Shown here: in pieces, positions 17,103 to 24,754 of the stretch | Layout: every line of letters begins with the position of its first letter | How positions within the stretch are numbered: position 1 is the stretch's first letter | DNA from: Nocardioides anomalus | GTDB lineage: Bacteria > Actinomycetota > Actinomycetes > Propionibacteriales > Nocardioidaceae | Assembly (NCBI RefSeq): GCF_011046535.1 | Contig: NZ_CP049257.1 | Coordinates: 3,844,001 to 3,908,000 of the forward strand | DNA length: 64,000 nt | Direction of reading: 5' to 3' | Notes under the pieces: model-generated | Database searches by the model: none | What the model was told of the DNA's origin: nothing | What the model saw: the letters and a program-made list of their open reading frames with translations, nothing else | Position numbers and translations under genes: made by a program

Positions 17103-18364
17103 CCCAGGCCCCGATCCCCGTCCCCGCCGAGGGCGACCGGCGCCTCGGCACCTTCCCCGCCTGGCTGGTCGTCGTGCTCATCGCGGCCATCGGGCTGAAC
17201 CTGCGCGCCAGCCTGGGGTCCATCCCCCCGCTGCTCACGGACATGAACGAGGACCTGCACCTCAGCAACACCGCCGCCGGGTTCCTCACCTCGCTCGCCG
17301 TCGTCTTCATGGGCATCAGCGCACCCATCGGCCAGCGCCTCGGGGCACGTCTCGGCGCCGAGCTCGCCACCGGCCTCGCCATGCTGCTGCTGGCCGCCGC
17401 CGGGCTCGCGCGGCTGCTGCCCCTGGGCGCCGGGCTCCTCTTCGTCTCGGTCGCCGTGGCGGGTCTGGCGATGGGCGGCGCATCGGCGCTGATGCCGTCG
17501 CTCGTCGGGCACCACCTGCCGCACATCCGCGGGCTCGCCATGGGCATCTACTCCGCGGGGCTGGCGATGGGGGTCGCGATCGCCGCGGGGACCGTCGTGC
17601 CCCTGGAGCACCTGCTCGGCGGGTGGCGGCCCGCGCTCGCGAGCTGGGGCGCCATCGCGGCCGCCGCCGCCGCGGTCTGGCTGCTCGCCGTCCCCCGGCT
17701 CCGGCGCAGCACCGCGGGCCGTCCCGTCGAGGCGCTGGTCGTGGACCACCGGATGCCGTGGCGCTCGCGGACGGCGTGGTGGGTCACCCTGTTCACCACG
17801 AACCAGATGGTGGTCGGCTTCAGCGGCCTGGCGTGGGTCACGCCGCTCTACGTCTCGCTGGGGATGACCAACCAGGAGGCGGCCAACCGGTTCGTCATCT
17901 TCCAGGTCGTGCAGCTCGCCACGATGCTGACGCTGCCCCCGCTGACCGACTACACGCGCGACCGCCGACCGCTCCTGGCCTTCGTCCTGGTCAGCACCAG
18001 CGTCGGCATCACCATGCTGCTCCTGGACCCCGTCGGGCTGTCCGTCCCCGCCATGCTGTTCTTCGGCGCCGGGGTCGGCGGCGGCTCCACGCTCGGGCTC
18101 CTGCTCATCGTCGACAGCACCCGGTCCCAGCCCGACGCCGCCCGGCTCGGCGCGATGGTCTTCCTCGTCGCGTTCATCGCCGGAGCGGCCGGCCCGGTCG
18201 TCCTCGGACTGCTGCGCGACCTCACCGGCGGCTTCACGGCCGGCTACGCGGTGATGCTCGGGCTGTCGGTGGCGATGCTGGCGCTCACGGTCGTCTACCG
18301 CCCCGGGCGCACCATCGAGGACGTCGCCGAGCCGGTGCCGGCGAGGGTGTCAGCTCACAGGTAG
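17099..18364 (+). CDS. MFS transporter, CynX/NimT-like
   Basis: This 421-residue membrane protein has about twelve hydrophobic segments. The first helix is followed by NLRASLGSIPPLLTDMNEDL, the hallmark of the cyanate/nitroimidazole transporter (CynX/NimT) branch. It then reads SLAVVFMGISAPIGQRLGAR, the loop between helices two and three. The GTG overlaps the reductase stop as GTGA, so it is the last gene of the P450 operon. It could import the growth substrate or export a toxic intermediate. Its stop overlaps the end of the convergent NTF2-like gene by ten bases. Confidence 0.88.
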   Translation: MTQAPIPVPAEGDRRLGTFPAWLVVVLIAAIGLNLRASLGSIPPLLTDMNEDLHLSNTAAGFLTSLAVVFMGISAPIGQRLGARLGAELATGLAMLLLAAAGLARLLPLGAGLLFVSVAVAGLAMGGASALMPSLVGHHLPHIRGLAMGIYSAGLAMGVAIAAGTVVPLEHLLGGWRPALASWGAIAAAAAAVWLLAVPRLRRSTAGRPVEALVVDHRMPWRSRTAWWVTLFTTNQMVVGFSGLAWVTPLYVSLGMTNQEAANRFVIFQVVQLATMLTLPPLTDYTRDRRPLLAFVLVSTSVGITMLLLDPVGLSVPAMLFFGAGVGGGSTLGLLLIVDSTRSQPDAARLGAMVFLVAFIAGAAGPVVLGLLRDLTGGFTAGYAVMLGLSVAMLALTVVYRPGRTIEDVAEPVPARVSAHR

Positions 18365-18921
18365 CGGTGCAGCCACTGCGAGCTGCCGGTGTAGAGCACC
18401 TCGGGCCAGTCGCTGGGCCGGCGGTCGCCGTAGGCCCGCATGCTGTCGGCGGCGCCGAAGCCCTCGGCGTACTCCGAGGAGGGCAGGTAGTACATGTAGG
18501 ACATCAGCCGCGCGGAGAACTTCCAGCGGCCGGCGTCGCGGCGGTACTCGTCCTTGTAGCGCAGCGCGACCTGCATCCCGACACCGTTGCGGAACACCTC
18601 GGCGTGCCCGGTCAGCAGGCCGTACGCCGAGTCGGGGTCCTCCTCGCGGAACCTGACCACGTGCCCGTGGGAGTAGTGGTTGGTCGGGCCGAGGGCCGCG
18701 AACCGGCCGAGGTAGGTCTCCACGATCGACTCCATCCCCGCGGCCTGGAAGACGCCGTCCTGGGAGTCGAGGGTGGCGTCCTCGGTGAAGATCGTGCGGA
18801 TCCCGTGCTCGTCGCGCTCGTCCATGATGACGCCGTAGAGGACGCCGAGCTCCTGGATGCCCTGGCGGTCCTCGACCCGCTGCAGGCGCCGCTCGAGGGA
18901 CGTGTCGGTCGTGCTGGTCAT
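18355..18921 (-). CDS. NTF2-like / SnoaL-like domain protein
   Basis: This 188-residue protein has a cone-shaped NTF2-like fold: LERRLQRVEDRQGIQELGVL at the start, IFTEDATLDSQDGVFQAAGM with conserved Asp, then NHYSHGHVVRF and WKFSARLMSYMYYLP in the sheet. Relatives include ring-hydroxylating dioxygenase small subunits, scytalone dehydratase and ketosteroid isomerase. A dehydratase or isomerase role on a cyclic intermediate is plausible but unproven. GAGGAG precedes the ATG at 18921. It diverges from the oxidoreductase pair across a spacer carrying the shared motif. Confidence 0.75.
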   Translation of the reverse strand: MTSTTDTSLERRLQRVEDRQGIQELGVLYGVIMDERDEHGIRTIFTEDATLDSQDGVFQAAGMESIVETYLGRFAALGPTNHYSHGHVVRFREEDPDSAYGLLTGHAEVFRNGVGMQVALRYKDEYRRDAGRWKFSARLMSYMYYLPSSEYAEGFGAADSMRAYGDRRPSDWPEVLYTGSSQWLHRYL

Positions 18922-19001
18922 GCGTGCTCCTCGGTGGTCGTGGGACGCATCGCCTCCGGTCGCCCGGGACTGGACAACCCTGGGTGACGTCCCTCACGCT
19001 A

Positions 19002-19023
19002 GAGGATAATCATCATCATGGTT
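19002..19023. promoter_or_regulatory. Divergent control element with operator-like inverted repeat
   Basis: GAGGATAATCATCATCA (19002-19018) is nearly identical to 12853-12869. Within it AATCAT-CATC-ATGGTT (19008-19023) repeats the layout of the perfect palindrome at 5626, with one mismatch. GATAAT at 19005-19010 would serve as a -10 box for the rightward gene. It sits between the NTF2-like gene and the korA-like gene. Confidence 0.45.
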
Positions 19024-19055
19024 TGTGGCCAGGGCCGCGGACCGAGGGAGGAACC

Positions 19056-20921
19056 GTGGCACCGCAGGTCGTGGAGCTCGCCCGGGTCGTCATCCGTTTC
19101 GCCGGGGACTCGGGCGACGGGATGCAACTGACCGGCGACCGCTTCACCCAGGAGGCAGCGAGCTTCGGCAACGACCTGTCCACGCTGCCGAACTTCCCGG
19201 CCGAGATCCGCGCTCCGCAGGGCACGATGGCCGGCGTCTCGAGCTTCCAGCTCCACTTCGCCGACCACGACATCCTCACTCCCGGCGATCGGCCCGACGT
19301 CCTGGTGGCGATGAACCCGGCGGCACTCAAGGCCAACGTCGGCGACCTGCGGCCCGGGGCGACGCTCATCGTCGACACCCACGACTTCACCCCGCGCAAC
19401 CTGGCCAAGGTGGGCTACGCCTCGAACCCGCTCGAGGACGGGTCGCTCGCGGACCTCGCCGTGCACACGCTCGACCTCACCGGCATGACGGTGGAGTCGG
19501 TCAAGGAGTTCGGGCTCTCGCGCAAGGACGCGGCCCGGGCCAAGAACATGTACTCCCTGGGTCTGCTGTCCTGGCTCTACGGCCGCGACGTCGAGGGCAC
19601 CGTCGCCCACCTCCAGGCCCGGTTCGCGCGCAAGCCGGAGATCCGCGACGCCAACGTCGCGGCACTGCGGGCGGGCTGGAACTTCGGCGAGACCACCGAG
19701 GTCTTCGCGGTGTCCTACACGGTCAAGCCGGCCGCGGCCGCGCCCGGTCGCTACCGCAACGTCACCGGCAACACCGCGCTGGCCTACGGCCTGGTCGCGG
19801 CCGGGCGGCTCAGCGGGCTGCCGGTCTTCCTCGGCGCCTACCCGATCACGCCGGCCTCCGACATCCTCCACGAGCTCAGCAAGCACAAGGCCTTCGGCGT
19901 CACCACGTTCCAGGCCGAGGACGAGATCGCCGGGATCGGCGCGGCCCTCGGCGCGGCGTACGGCGGCGCGCTGGGGGTGACCACGACGTCGGGACCGGGC
20001 ATGGCGCTGAAGGCCGAGACCATCGGCCTGGCGGTGATGCTCGAGCTGCCCCTGGTGGTCGTCGACGTGCAGCGCGGCGGACCCTCCACCGGGCTGCCGA
20101 CCAAGACCGAGCAGTCCGACCTGCTGATGGCCATGTACGGCCGCAACGGCGAGGCCCCGTTGCCGGTGGTCGCGCCTCGCTCGCCCTCGGACTGCTTCGA
20201 CGCCGCCATCGAGGCGGCCCGCATCGCCGTCACGCACCGCACGCCGGTGGTGCTGCTCTCCGACGGCTACCTGGCCAACGGCTCGGAGCCGTGGCGGCTG
20301 CCCGCGGTCGCCGACCTGCCGCGCATCGAGCCCGCGTTCGCGACACCCCCGGCCGACGGCGAGCCCTTCCACCCCTACGCCCGGGACCCGGAGACGCTGG
20401 CCCGGCCCTGGGCGCCGCCCGGGGTGGCGGGCCTCGAGCACCGCATCGGCGGCATCGAGAAGGCCGACCTGACCGGCGACATCTCCTACGACGCCGACAA
20501 CCACGACCGCATGGTGCGGCTGCGTCAGGCCAAGGTCGACGCCGTGCGCGTGCCCCTCGCCGAGGTCGACGACCCGTCGGCCGCCGACGGACCGGGCGCG
20601 CGGCTGCTCGTCGTGGGCTGGGGCTCGACGTACGGCCCCATCGGCGCGGGCGTGCGGCGGCTGCGCCGGCACGGGCACGCGGTCGCCCAGCTGCACCTGC
20701 GGCACCTGAACCCGCTCCCGGCGGACCTGGAGACGGTGCTGCGCTCCTACGACCGGGTCGTGTGCCCGGAGATGAACCTGGGCCAGCTGGCCTCGCTGCT
20801 GCGCGACCGCTACCTGGTCGACGTGCGGCGCCTGACCACCGTGCGGGGCATGCCGTTCCGCGCCGAGCAGCTGGAGGCCGAGCTCCTCGACCACCTCGCC
20901 ACCCTGGGAGAGCCCGCGTGA
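19056..20921 (+). CDS. korA: 2-oxoacid:ferredoxin oxidoreductase, alpha (gamma-alpha fused) subunit
   Basis: This 621-residue subunit pairs with the next gene to oxidise a 2-oxoacid, typically 2-oxoglutarate, with CoA and ferredoxin. An N-terminal gamma domain (VIRFAGDSGDGMQLTGDRFT) is followed by the alpha domain. That domain has GAYPITPASDILHELSKHK, TSGPGMALKAETIGLAVMLE, VDVQRGGPSTGLPTKTEQSD and a C-terminal transketolase-like region. The GTG at 19056 follows GGGAGGAA. Aerobic actinobacteria usually carry one KorAB as an oxygen-tolerant TCA enzyme. This may therefore be the housekeeping copy rather than part of the catabolic cluster. Confidence 0.92.
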   Translation: MAPQVVELARVVIRFAGDSGDGMQLTGDRFTQEAASFGNDLSTLPNFPAEIRAPQGTMAGVSSFQLHFADHDILTPGDRPDVLVAMNPAALKANVGDLRPGATLIVDTHDFTPRNLAKVGYASNPLEDGSLADLAVHTLDLTGMTVESVKEFGLSRKDAARAKNMYSLGLLSWLYGRDVEGTVAHLQARFARKPEIRDANVAALRAGWNFGETTEVFAVSYTVKPAAAAPGRYRNVTGNTALAYGLVAAGRLSGLPVFLGAYPITPASDILHELSKHKAFGVTTFQAEDEIAGIGAALGAAYGGALGVTTTSGPGMALKAETIGLAVMLELPLVVVDVQRGGPSTGLPTKTEQSDLLMAMYGRNGEAPLPVVAPRSPSDCFDAAIEAARIAVTHRTPVVLLSDGYLANGSEPWRLPAVADLPRIEPAFATPPADGEPFHPYARDPETLARPWAPPGVAGLEHRIGGIEKADLTGDISYDADNHDRMVRLRQAKVDAVRVPLAEVDDPSAADGPGARLLVVGWGSTYGPIGAGVRRLRRHGHAVAQLHLRHLNPLPADLETVLRSYDRVVCPEMNLGQLASLLRDRYLVDVRRLTTVRGMPFRAEQLEAELLDHLATLGEPA

Positions 20922-21898
20922 CCACGACCGACCTGCCCCTGCCCACGCTGGGCTCGAACCAGGGCGGCACCGCGCTCGTCCCGCCGGTCGAGGCCCCGCA
21001 GACCGGCAAGGAGTTCGCCTCCGACCAGGAGGTGCGCTGGTGTCCCGGCTGCGGCGACTACGCGGTCCTCAAGGCGGTGCAGGGCTTCCTGCCCGACCTG
21101 GGGCTGCGCCGGGAGAACATCGCCTTCGTCTCCGGGATCGGCTGCTCCTCGCGCTTCCCCTACTACCTCGACACCTACGGCCTGCACTCGATCCACGGCC
21201 GGGCGCCGGCCATCGCCACCGGCTTGGCCACCACGCGGCCGGACCTGTCGGTGTGGGTGGTGACCGGTGACGGGGACGCGCTCTCCATCGGTGGCAACCA
21301 CCTCATCCACGCGATGCGCCGCAACGTGAACATCACGATCCTGTTGTTCAACAACCGCATCTACGGGCTGACCAAGGGTCAGTACTCCCCCACGTCGCCG
21401 CCCGGGCTCGTCACCAAGTCCACACCGTCCGGCTCGGTCGACCACCCGTTCAACCCGGTCTCGCTGGCCCTGGGCGCGGAGGCGAGCTTCGTGGCCCGCA
21501 CCCTCGACTCCGACCGCTTGCACCTCACGGCGGTGCTGTCCGCGGCCGCTGCGCACCGTGGCACCTCGCTGGTGGAGATCTACCAGAACTGCCCGATCTT
21601 CAACGACGGCGCGTTCGACGCGCTCAAGGGTCCCGAGGGCGCCGCGCGCCTGCTGCGGCTCGAGGCCGGGCTCGAGGTCACCGTCGACGGCGCGACCTGG
21701 GCCCACGACCCGGCCGAGACGAACCCCAGCCGCCAGTTCGCACTGTCGCGGATGGACGCCCAGGTGCCGATCGGGGTGTTCCGCGCGGTGCAGCGCCCGG
21801 CGTACGACGACCAGGTGCGTCAGCAGGTCGAGGCGGCCGGTCCGGCGGGCGACCTGCAGGCGCTCATCGACGGCGCGGACACCTGGACGGTGGCCTGA
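20918..21898 (+). CDS. korB: 2-oxoacid:ferredoxin oxidoreductase, beta subunit
   Basis: This 326-residue thiamine-diphosphate subunit contributes the 4Fe-4S cluster. RWCPGCGDYAVL and SGIGCSSRFPYY give three cluster Cys, and YQNCPIFNDG a fourth. VVTGDGDALSIGGNHLIHAM with FNNRIYGLTKGQYSPTS forms the ThDP-Mg site. The GTG overlaps the korA stop as GTGA. About 25 residues precede the conserved core, normal for actinobacterial KorB. Electrons go to a ferredoxin that is not encoded next to it. Confidence 0.93.
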   Translation: MTTTDLPLPTLGSNQGGTALVPPVEAPQTGKEFASDQEVRWCPGCGDYAVLKAVQGFLPDLGLRRENIAFVSGIGCSSRFPYYLDTYGLHSIHGRAPAIATGLATTRPDLSVWVVTGDGDALSIGGNHLIHAMRRNVNITILLFNNRIYGLTKGQYSPTSPPGLVTKSTPSGSVDHPFNPVSLALGAEASFVARTLDSDRLHLTAVLSAAAAHRGTSLVEIYQNCPIFNDGAFDALKGPEGAARLLRLEAGLEVTVDGATWAHDPAETNPSRQFALSRMDAQVPIGVFRAVQRPAYDDQVRQQVEAAGPAGDLQALIDGADTWTVA

Positions 21899-21920
21899 CT
21901 CAGCGCCGGCGCCAGGCCCG

Positions 21921-22313
21921 CTACGCGCCGGTCGACCAGAGCGCGACGGCGACCAGCACCGGCTGGAAGAACAGTCGGGCGAAGCGCTTGGCGTCGGTGT
22001 CGAGGCCGAAGCCGTCGCGGTGGTGGACCCACTGCGCGAGGTTGCCGGGGAAGACCGCGACGAAGAACGCCGCGGCGATCCAGCCGACCGTCGTGCGTCG
22101 GGAGCGGGCGAGCACCAGCGCGGAGCCGAGGGCGACCTCGACGACACCGGAGGCCAGCACGGTGGTGTCGGGGTCGAGAGGCACGAAATCCGGGACCTGG
22201 GCCCGGAACTCCTGGCGCGCGACGGTCAGGTGGGTGACGCCCGCGCCGGTGAGGGCGAGGCCGAGCAGGACCCGGCCGGCGGTGCGCGCGAGGCCGGTCG
22301 ACCGGTCAGTCAT
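21921..22313 (-). CDS. DoxX-like small membrane protein
   Basis: This 130-residue protein has four hydrophobic segments (GRVLLGLALTGAGVTHLTVA, TVLASGVVEVALGSALVLA, VGWIAAAFFVAVFPGNLAQW, FFQPVLVAVALW). The motif FPGNLAQWVHHRDGFGLDT is typical of the DoxX-like family. The ATG at 22313 overlaps the ohr stop by eight bases, making it the third gene of the ohrR operon. DoxX-type proteins are linked to thiol and peroxide stress in actinobacteria, which fits. The exact activity is unknown. Confidence 0.8.
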   Translation of the reverse strand: MTDRSTGLARTAGRVLLGLALTGAGVTHLTVARQEFRAQVPDFVPLDPDTTVLASGVVEVALGSALVLARSRRTTVGWIAAAFFVAVFPGNLAQWVHHRDGFGLDTDAKRFARLFFQPVLVAVALWSTGA

Positions 22314-22728
22314 CGCTGACGTCGACGCGCACGTCGATGTTGCCGCGGGTGGCGTTGGAGTAGGGGCAGACCTGGTGCGCGGCGTCGGCCAGCGCCTGGG
22401 CCTGGTCGTGCGGGAGGCCGGGGGTGACGACCTCGAGGCGGACGGCGAGCTCGAAGCCGCCGGCGTCGTTCGGGCCGATGGAGACCTCGGCGCCGACGGT
22501 GCTGTCGCTGATGTCGACCTTCTGGCGGCGGGCCACGCCCTGGAGCGCGGAGTGGAAGCAGGCGGAGTAGCCGGCCGCGAACAGCATCTCCGGGTTGGCC
22601 GCGCCACCGGCGCCGCCCATCTCCTGCGGGACCGCGAGGTCGAGGTCGAGGATGCCGTCGCCACTGCGGACGTGGCCGTTGCGGCCGGCTCCGGTGGCGA
22701 GGGCGTCGGCGGTGTACAGGGTCTCCAC
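22306..22728 (-). CDS. ohr: Organic hydroperoxide resistance protein (Ohr/OsmC family peroxidase)
   Basis: This 140-residue thiol peroxidase reduces organic and fatty-acid hydroperoxides. The peroxidatic Cys57 lies in GYSACFHSAL and the resolving Cys121 in QVCPYSNATRGN, both at the family positions. NPEMLFAAGYSACF is the Ohr signature. The GTG at 22728 follows AAGGAGA in the 16-base gap after ohrR. It is controlled with its repressor from the operator at 23208. A lipid-peroxide role fits a neighbourhood of oxygenases. Confidence 0.95.
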   Translation of the reverse strand: METLYTADALATGAGRNGHVRSGDGILDLDLAVPQEMGGAGGAANPEMLFAAGYSACFHSALQGVARRQKVDISDSTVGAEVSIGPNDAGGFELAVRLEVVTPGLPHDQAQALADAAHQVCPYSNATRGNIDVRVDVSDD

Positions 22729-22744
22729 GGTGGTCTCCTTCGGT

Positions 22745-23203
22745 TCAGCCCCGCAGCGGCTCGGCCGCCGCGGCGCGCATGGACGCGTCCAGGTGGTGCA
22801 GGGTGCCGATCAGGTCGTGCGCCGCCGCCTCGTCGGGCAGCCCGGTGCCGCGGGCGATCCGCTCGGGCAGGCCGGCGAGCTCCTCGCGCAGCTCCTCGCC
22901 GCGCGCGGTGAGCGCGACGGTCACGACGCGCTCGTCGGCGTCGCGGCGCTCGCGGCGCAGCAGGCCGTCGCGCTCCATGCGCCGCAGCAGCGGCGAGACG
23001 GTGCCGGTGTCGAGGTGCATCCGCTCGCAGAGCGTGGACACGCTCACGTCGCCCTCGGTCCAGAGCACGACGAGGACGAGGTACTGCGGGTAGGTGAGCC
23101 CCCACGGCTCGAGCAGAGTGCGGTAGGCCTGCGTGGTCGACCGCGCCGCGGCGTACACCGCGAAGCACACCATCTGGTCGGTCACGGGCACGCCGACCAA
23201 CAT
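22745..23203 (-). CDS. ohrR: MarR-family peroxide sensor OhrR
   Basis: This 152-residue winged-helix repressor has the reactive Cys13 in DQMVCFAVYAA, equivalent to Cys15 of Bacillus OhrR. AYRTLLEPWGLTYPQYLVLV supplies the Tyr residues that hold the thiol. MHLDTGTVSPLLRRMERDGL is the recognition helix and DADERVVTVALTARG the wing. Oxidation of the Cys by organic peroxide should release it from DNA. The ATG at 23203 abuts the operator and has no Shine-Dalgarno; a GTG at 23185 (VTDQM) is an alternative. It heads the operon ohrR-ohr-doxX. Confidence 0.93.
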   Translation of the reverse strand: MLVGVPVTDQMVCFAVYAAARSTTQAYRTLLEPWGLTYPQYLVLVVLWTEGDVSVSTLCERMHLDTGTVSPLLRRMERDGLLRRERRDADERVVTVALTARGEELREELAGLPERIARGTGLPDEAAAHDLIGTLHHLDASMRAAAAEPLRG

Positions 23204-23207
23204 GGCA

Positions 23208-23228
23208 CACAACCAGGTTGTGCACAAC
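23208..23228. promoter_or_regulatory. Putative OhrR operator: two overlapping palindromes
   Basis: CACAACC-A-GGTTGTG (23208-23222) is a perfect 7-1-7 inverted repeat. It overlaps GTTGTGCACAAC (23217-23228), a perfect 12-bp palindrome. They fill the spacer between divergent ohrR (23203) and the oxidoreductase gene at 23250. Two side-by-side dimer sites would allow cooperative repression of both genes. Confidence 0.6.
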
Positions 23229-23249
23229 TCGAGTCGGTAGCGTGCGGTC

Positions 23250-24269
23250 GTGCTCCTCGACGTGCAGCTCGACGGACCGCCGGAGCGGGCCGCGGCGCGT
23301 GCGGCCGAGCTGGTCGGGGCCGGGGTGGCGGGGCTGTTCACCTTCGAGGGGCCGCACGACGTGTTCCTGCCCCTGGCCGCGGCCGCGGCGGCCGGGGTCA
23401 CGACCGACCTGATGACCAACGTGGCCATCGCGATGCCGCGCTCGCCGATGCACCTCGCGCACACCGCGCACGACCTGCAGCGGATGAGCCGGGGGCGGTT
23501 CCGCCTCGGGCTGGGCTCGCAGATCCGACCGCACGTCGAGCACCGGTACGGCGCGACCTGGTCGCCCCCGGCGGCCCGGATGCGCGAGATCGTCCGGGCG
23601 GTCCGCGCGATCCTCACGTCCTGGCAGGACGGCACGCCCCTGGACTTCCGCGGCGAGCACACCCGCCACACGCTGATGCCGCCGACGTTCGTGCCGGGTC
23701 CGCTGGAGTGGGGACCGCCGCCGCTGCTTCTCGGCGCGCTCGGCCCGGTGATGACGCGCACCGCGGCCGAGGTGGCCGACGGCCTGCTGGTGATGCCGTT
23801 CCACAGCCACCGGCACGTGCGCGAGCGGACCCTGCCCGCGGTCGAGGAGGGACTCGCCCGGCGGGAGGTGGCCACACCGTTCGTGCTGTGTCCGCAGGCA
23901 ATCCTGGCCATGGGCACCACGCCGGAGCAGCAGGCCCGGGCGACGCTCGGCGTGCGCGGGCTGCTGGCGTTCTACGGCTCCACGCCGGCGTACCGCCCGG
24001 TGCTCGACGTCGAGGGCTGGGGCGAGGTCCAGCCCGAGCTCAACGCCCTGTCCAAGCGGGGCGACGTCGCGGCCATGCTGGACCTGGTCACCGACGAGAT
24101 GGTCGACCGCCTGGCCGTGCGCGGGACGCCGGAGGAGTGCGCGGCCGAGCTGCACCGGCGCTTCGGCGACCTGGGCGAGCGGGTGTGCTGCTACTTCCCC
24201 GGGTACGACGCGCCGCTGGCCGACGTCGCCGCGCTGGCCGCGGCGCTCGCTCAGAGCTCCGCGCGGTAG
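23250..24269 (+). CDS. F420-dependent LLM-class oxidoreductase (MSMEG_2256-like)
   Basis: This 339-residue luciferase-fold protein begins VLLDVQLDGPPERAAARAAE and continues GLFTFEGPHDVFLPLAAAA, the pattern of the actinobacterial MSMEG_2256-type F420-dependent family. LQRMSRGRFRLGLGSQIRPH forms the cofactor loop. The C-terminus carries VRGTPEECAAELHRRF. The GTG at 23250 lies six bases behind a TAGCGT box (23238-23243), so a leaderless start is likely. Because it diverges from ohrR over the palindromes, it may be peroxide-regulated. The last 19 bases overlap the end of the convergent acetyltransferase gene. The substrate is unknown. Confidence 0.85.
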   Translation: MLLDVQLDGPPERAAARAAELVGAGVAGLFTFEGPHDVFLPLAAAAAAGVTTDLMTNVAIAMPRSPMHLAHTAHDLQRMSRGRFRLGLGSQIRPHVEHRYGATWSPPAARMREIVRAVRAILTSWQDGTPLDFRGEHTRHTLMPPTFVPGPLEWGPPPLLLGALGPVMTRTAAEVADGLLVMPFHSHRHVRERTLPAVEEGLARREVATPFVLCPQAILAMGTTPEQQARATLGVRGLLAFYGSTPAYRPVLDVEGWGEVQPELNALSKRGDVAAMLDLVTDEMVDRLAVRGTPEECAAELHRRFGDLGERVCCYFPGYDAPLADVAALAAALAQSSAR

Positions 24270-24754
24270 ACCACCACCGGCAGGCCATGTCGGGAGACCG
24301 TGTGCCGGTCGAGGGTGAGCCCGACCCGCTCGGCCACGGCGACCGACGCGGCGTTGCCGGGCGCGATGATCGCGATGAGGTGGTCGACCCCGCGGGCCCG
24401 GGCCAGCTCACGGCAGGCGGTGGCCGCCTCGGTGGCCAGGCCGAGGCCCTGGTGGGCGGGCAGCAGGTGGTAGCCGAGCTCGAGGTGCTCCTCGCCGTCC
24501 ACGACCTGCCAGGTGAGCCCGCCGTCGCCCACGAAGGCGCCGTCGCGGTCGCGCAGCAGCCACAGCCCGAAGCCGTCGCGGTCGTAGTTGCGCTGCTGCC
24601 ACCGGATCCACCCCAGCGCCTCGTCGCGCGAGAACGGGTGCGGGTAGTGCGCCATCACCCCGGCGTCGCCGAGCAGCCGGGCCAGGTCGTCGAGGTCGGC
24701 CTCGGTCATCTCGTCGTAGGTCAGGCGCGACGAGGTGGGCAGAGCGGGCCTCAC
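24251..24754 (-). CDS. GNAT-family N-acetyltransferase (RimJ/RimL-like)
   Basis: This 167-residue protein has the GNAT fold. LTYDEMTEADLDDLARLL is the N-terminal strand-helix. LELGYHLLPAHQGLGLATEA is the acetyl-CoA-binding motif A, where Q/R-x-x-G-x-G/A is read as QGLGLA. IIAPGNAASVAVAERVGL is motif B, typical of the Acetyltransf_3 branch that modifies protein N-termini or small amines. The GTG at 24754 overlaps the stop of the upstream oxidoreductase as GTGA. The target is unknown. Confidence 0.88.
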   Translation of the reverse strand: MRPALPTSSRLTYDEMTEADLDDLARLLGDAGVMAHYPHPFSRDEALGWIRWQQRNYDRDGFGLWLLRDRDGAFVGDGGLTWQVVDGEEHLELGYHLLPAHQGLGLATEAATACRELARARGVDHLIAIIAPGNAASVAVAERVGLTLDRHTVSRHGLPVVVYRAEL

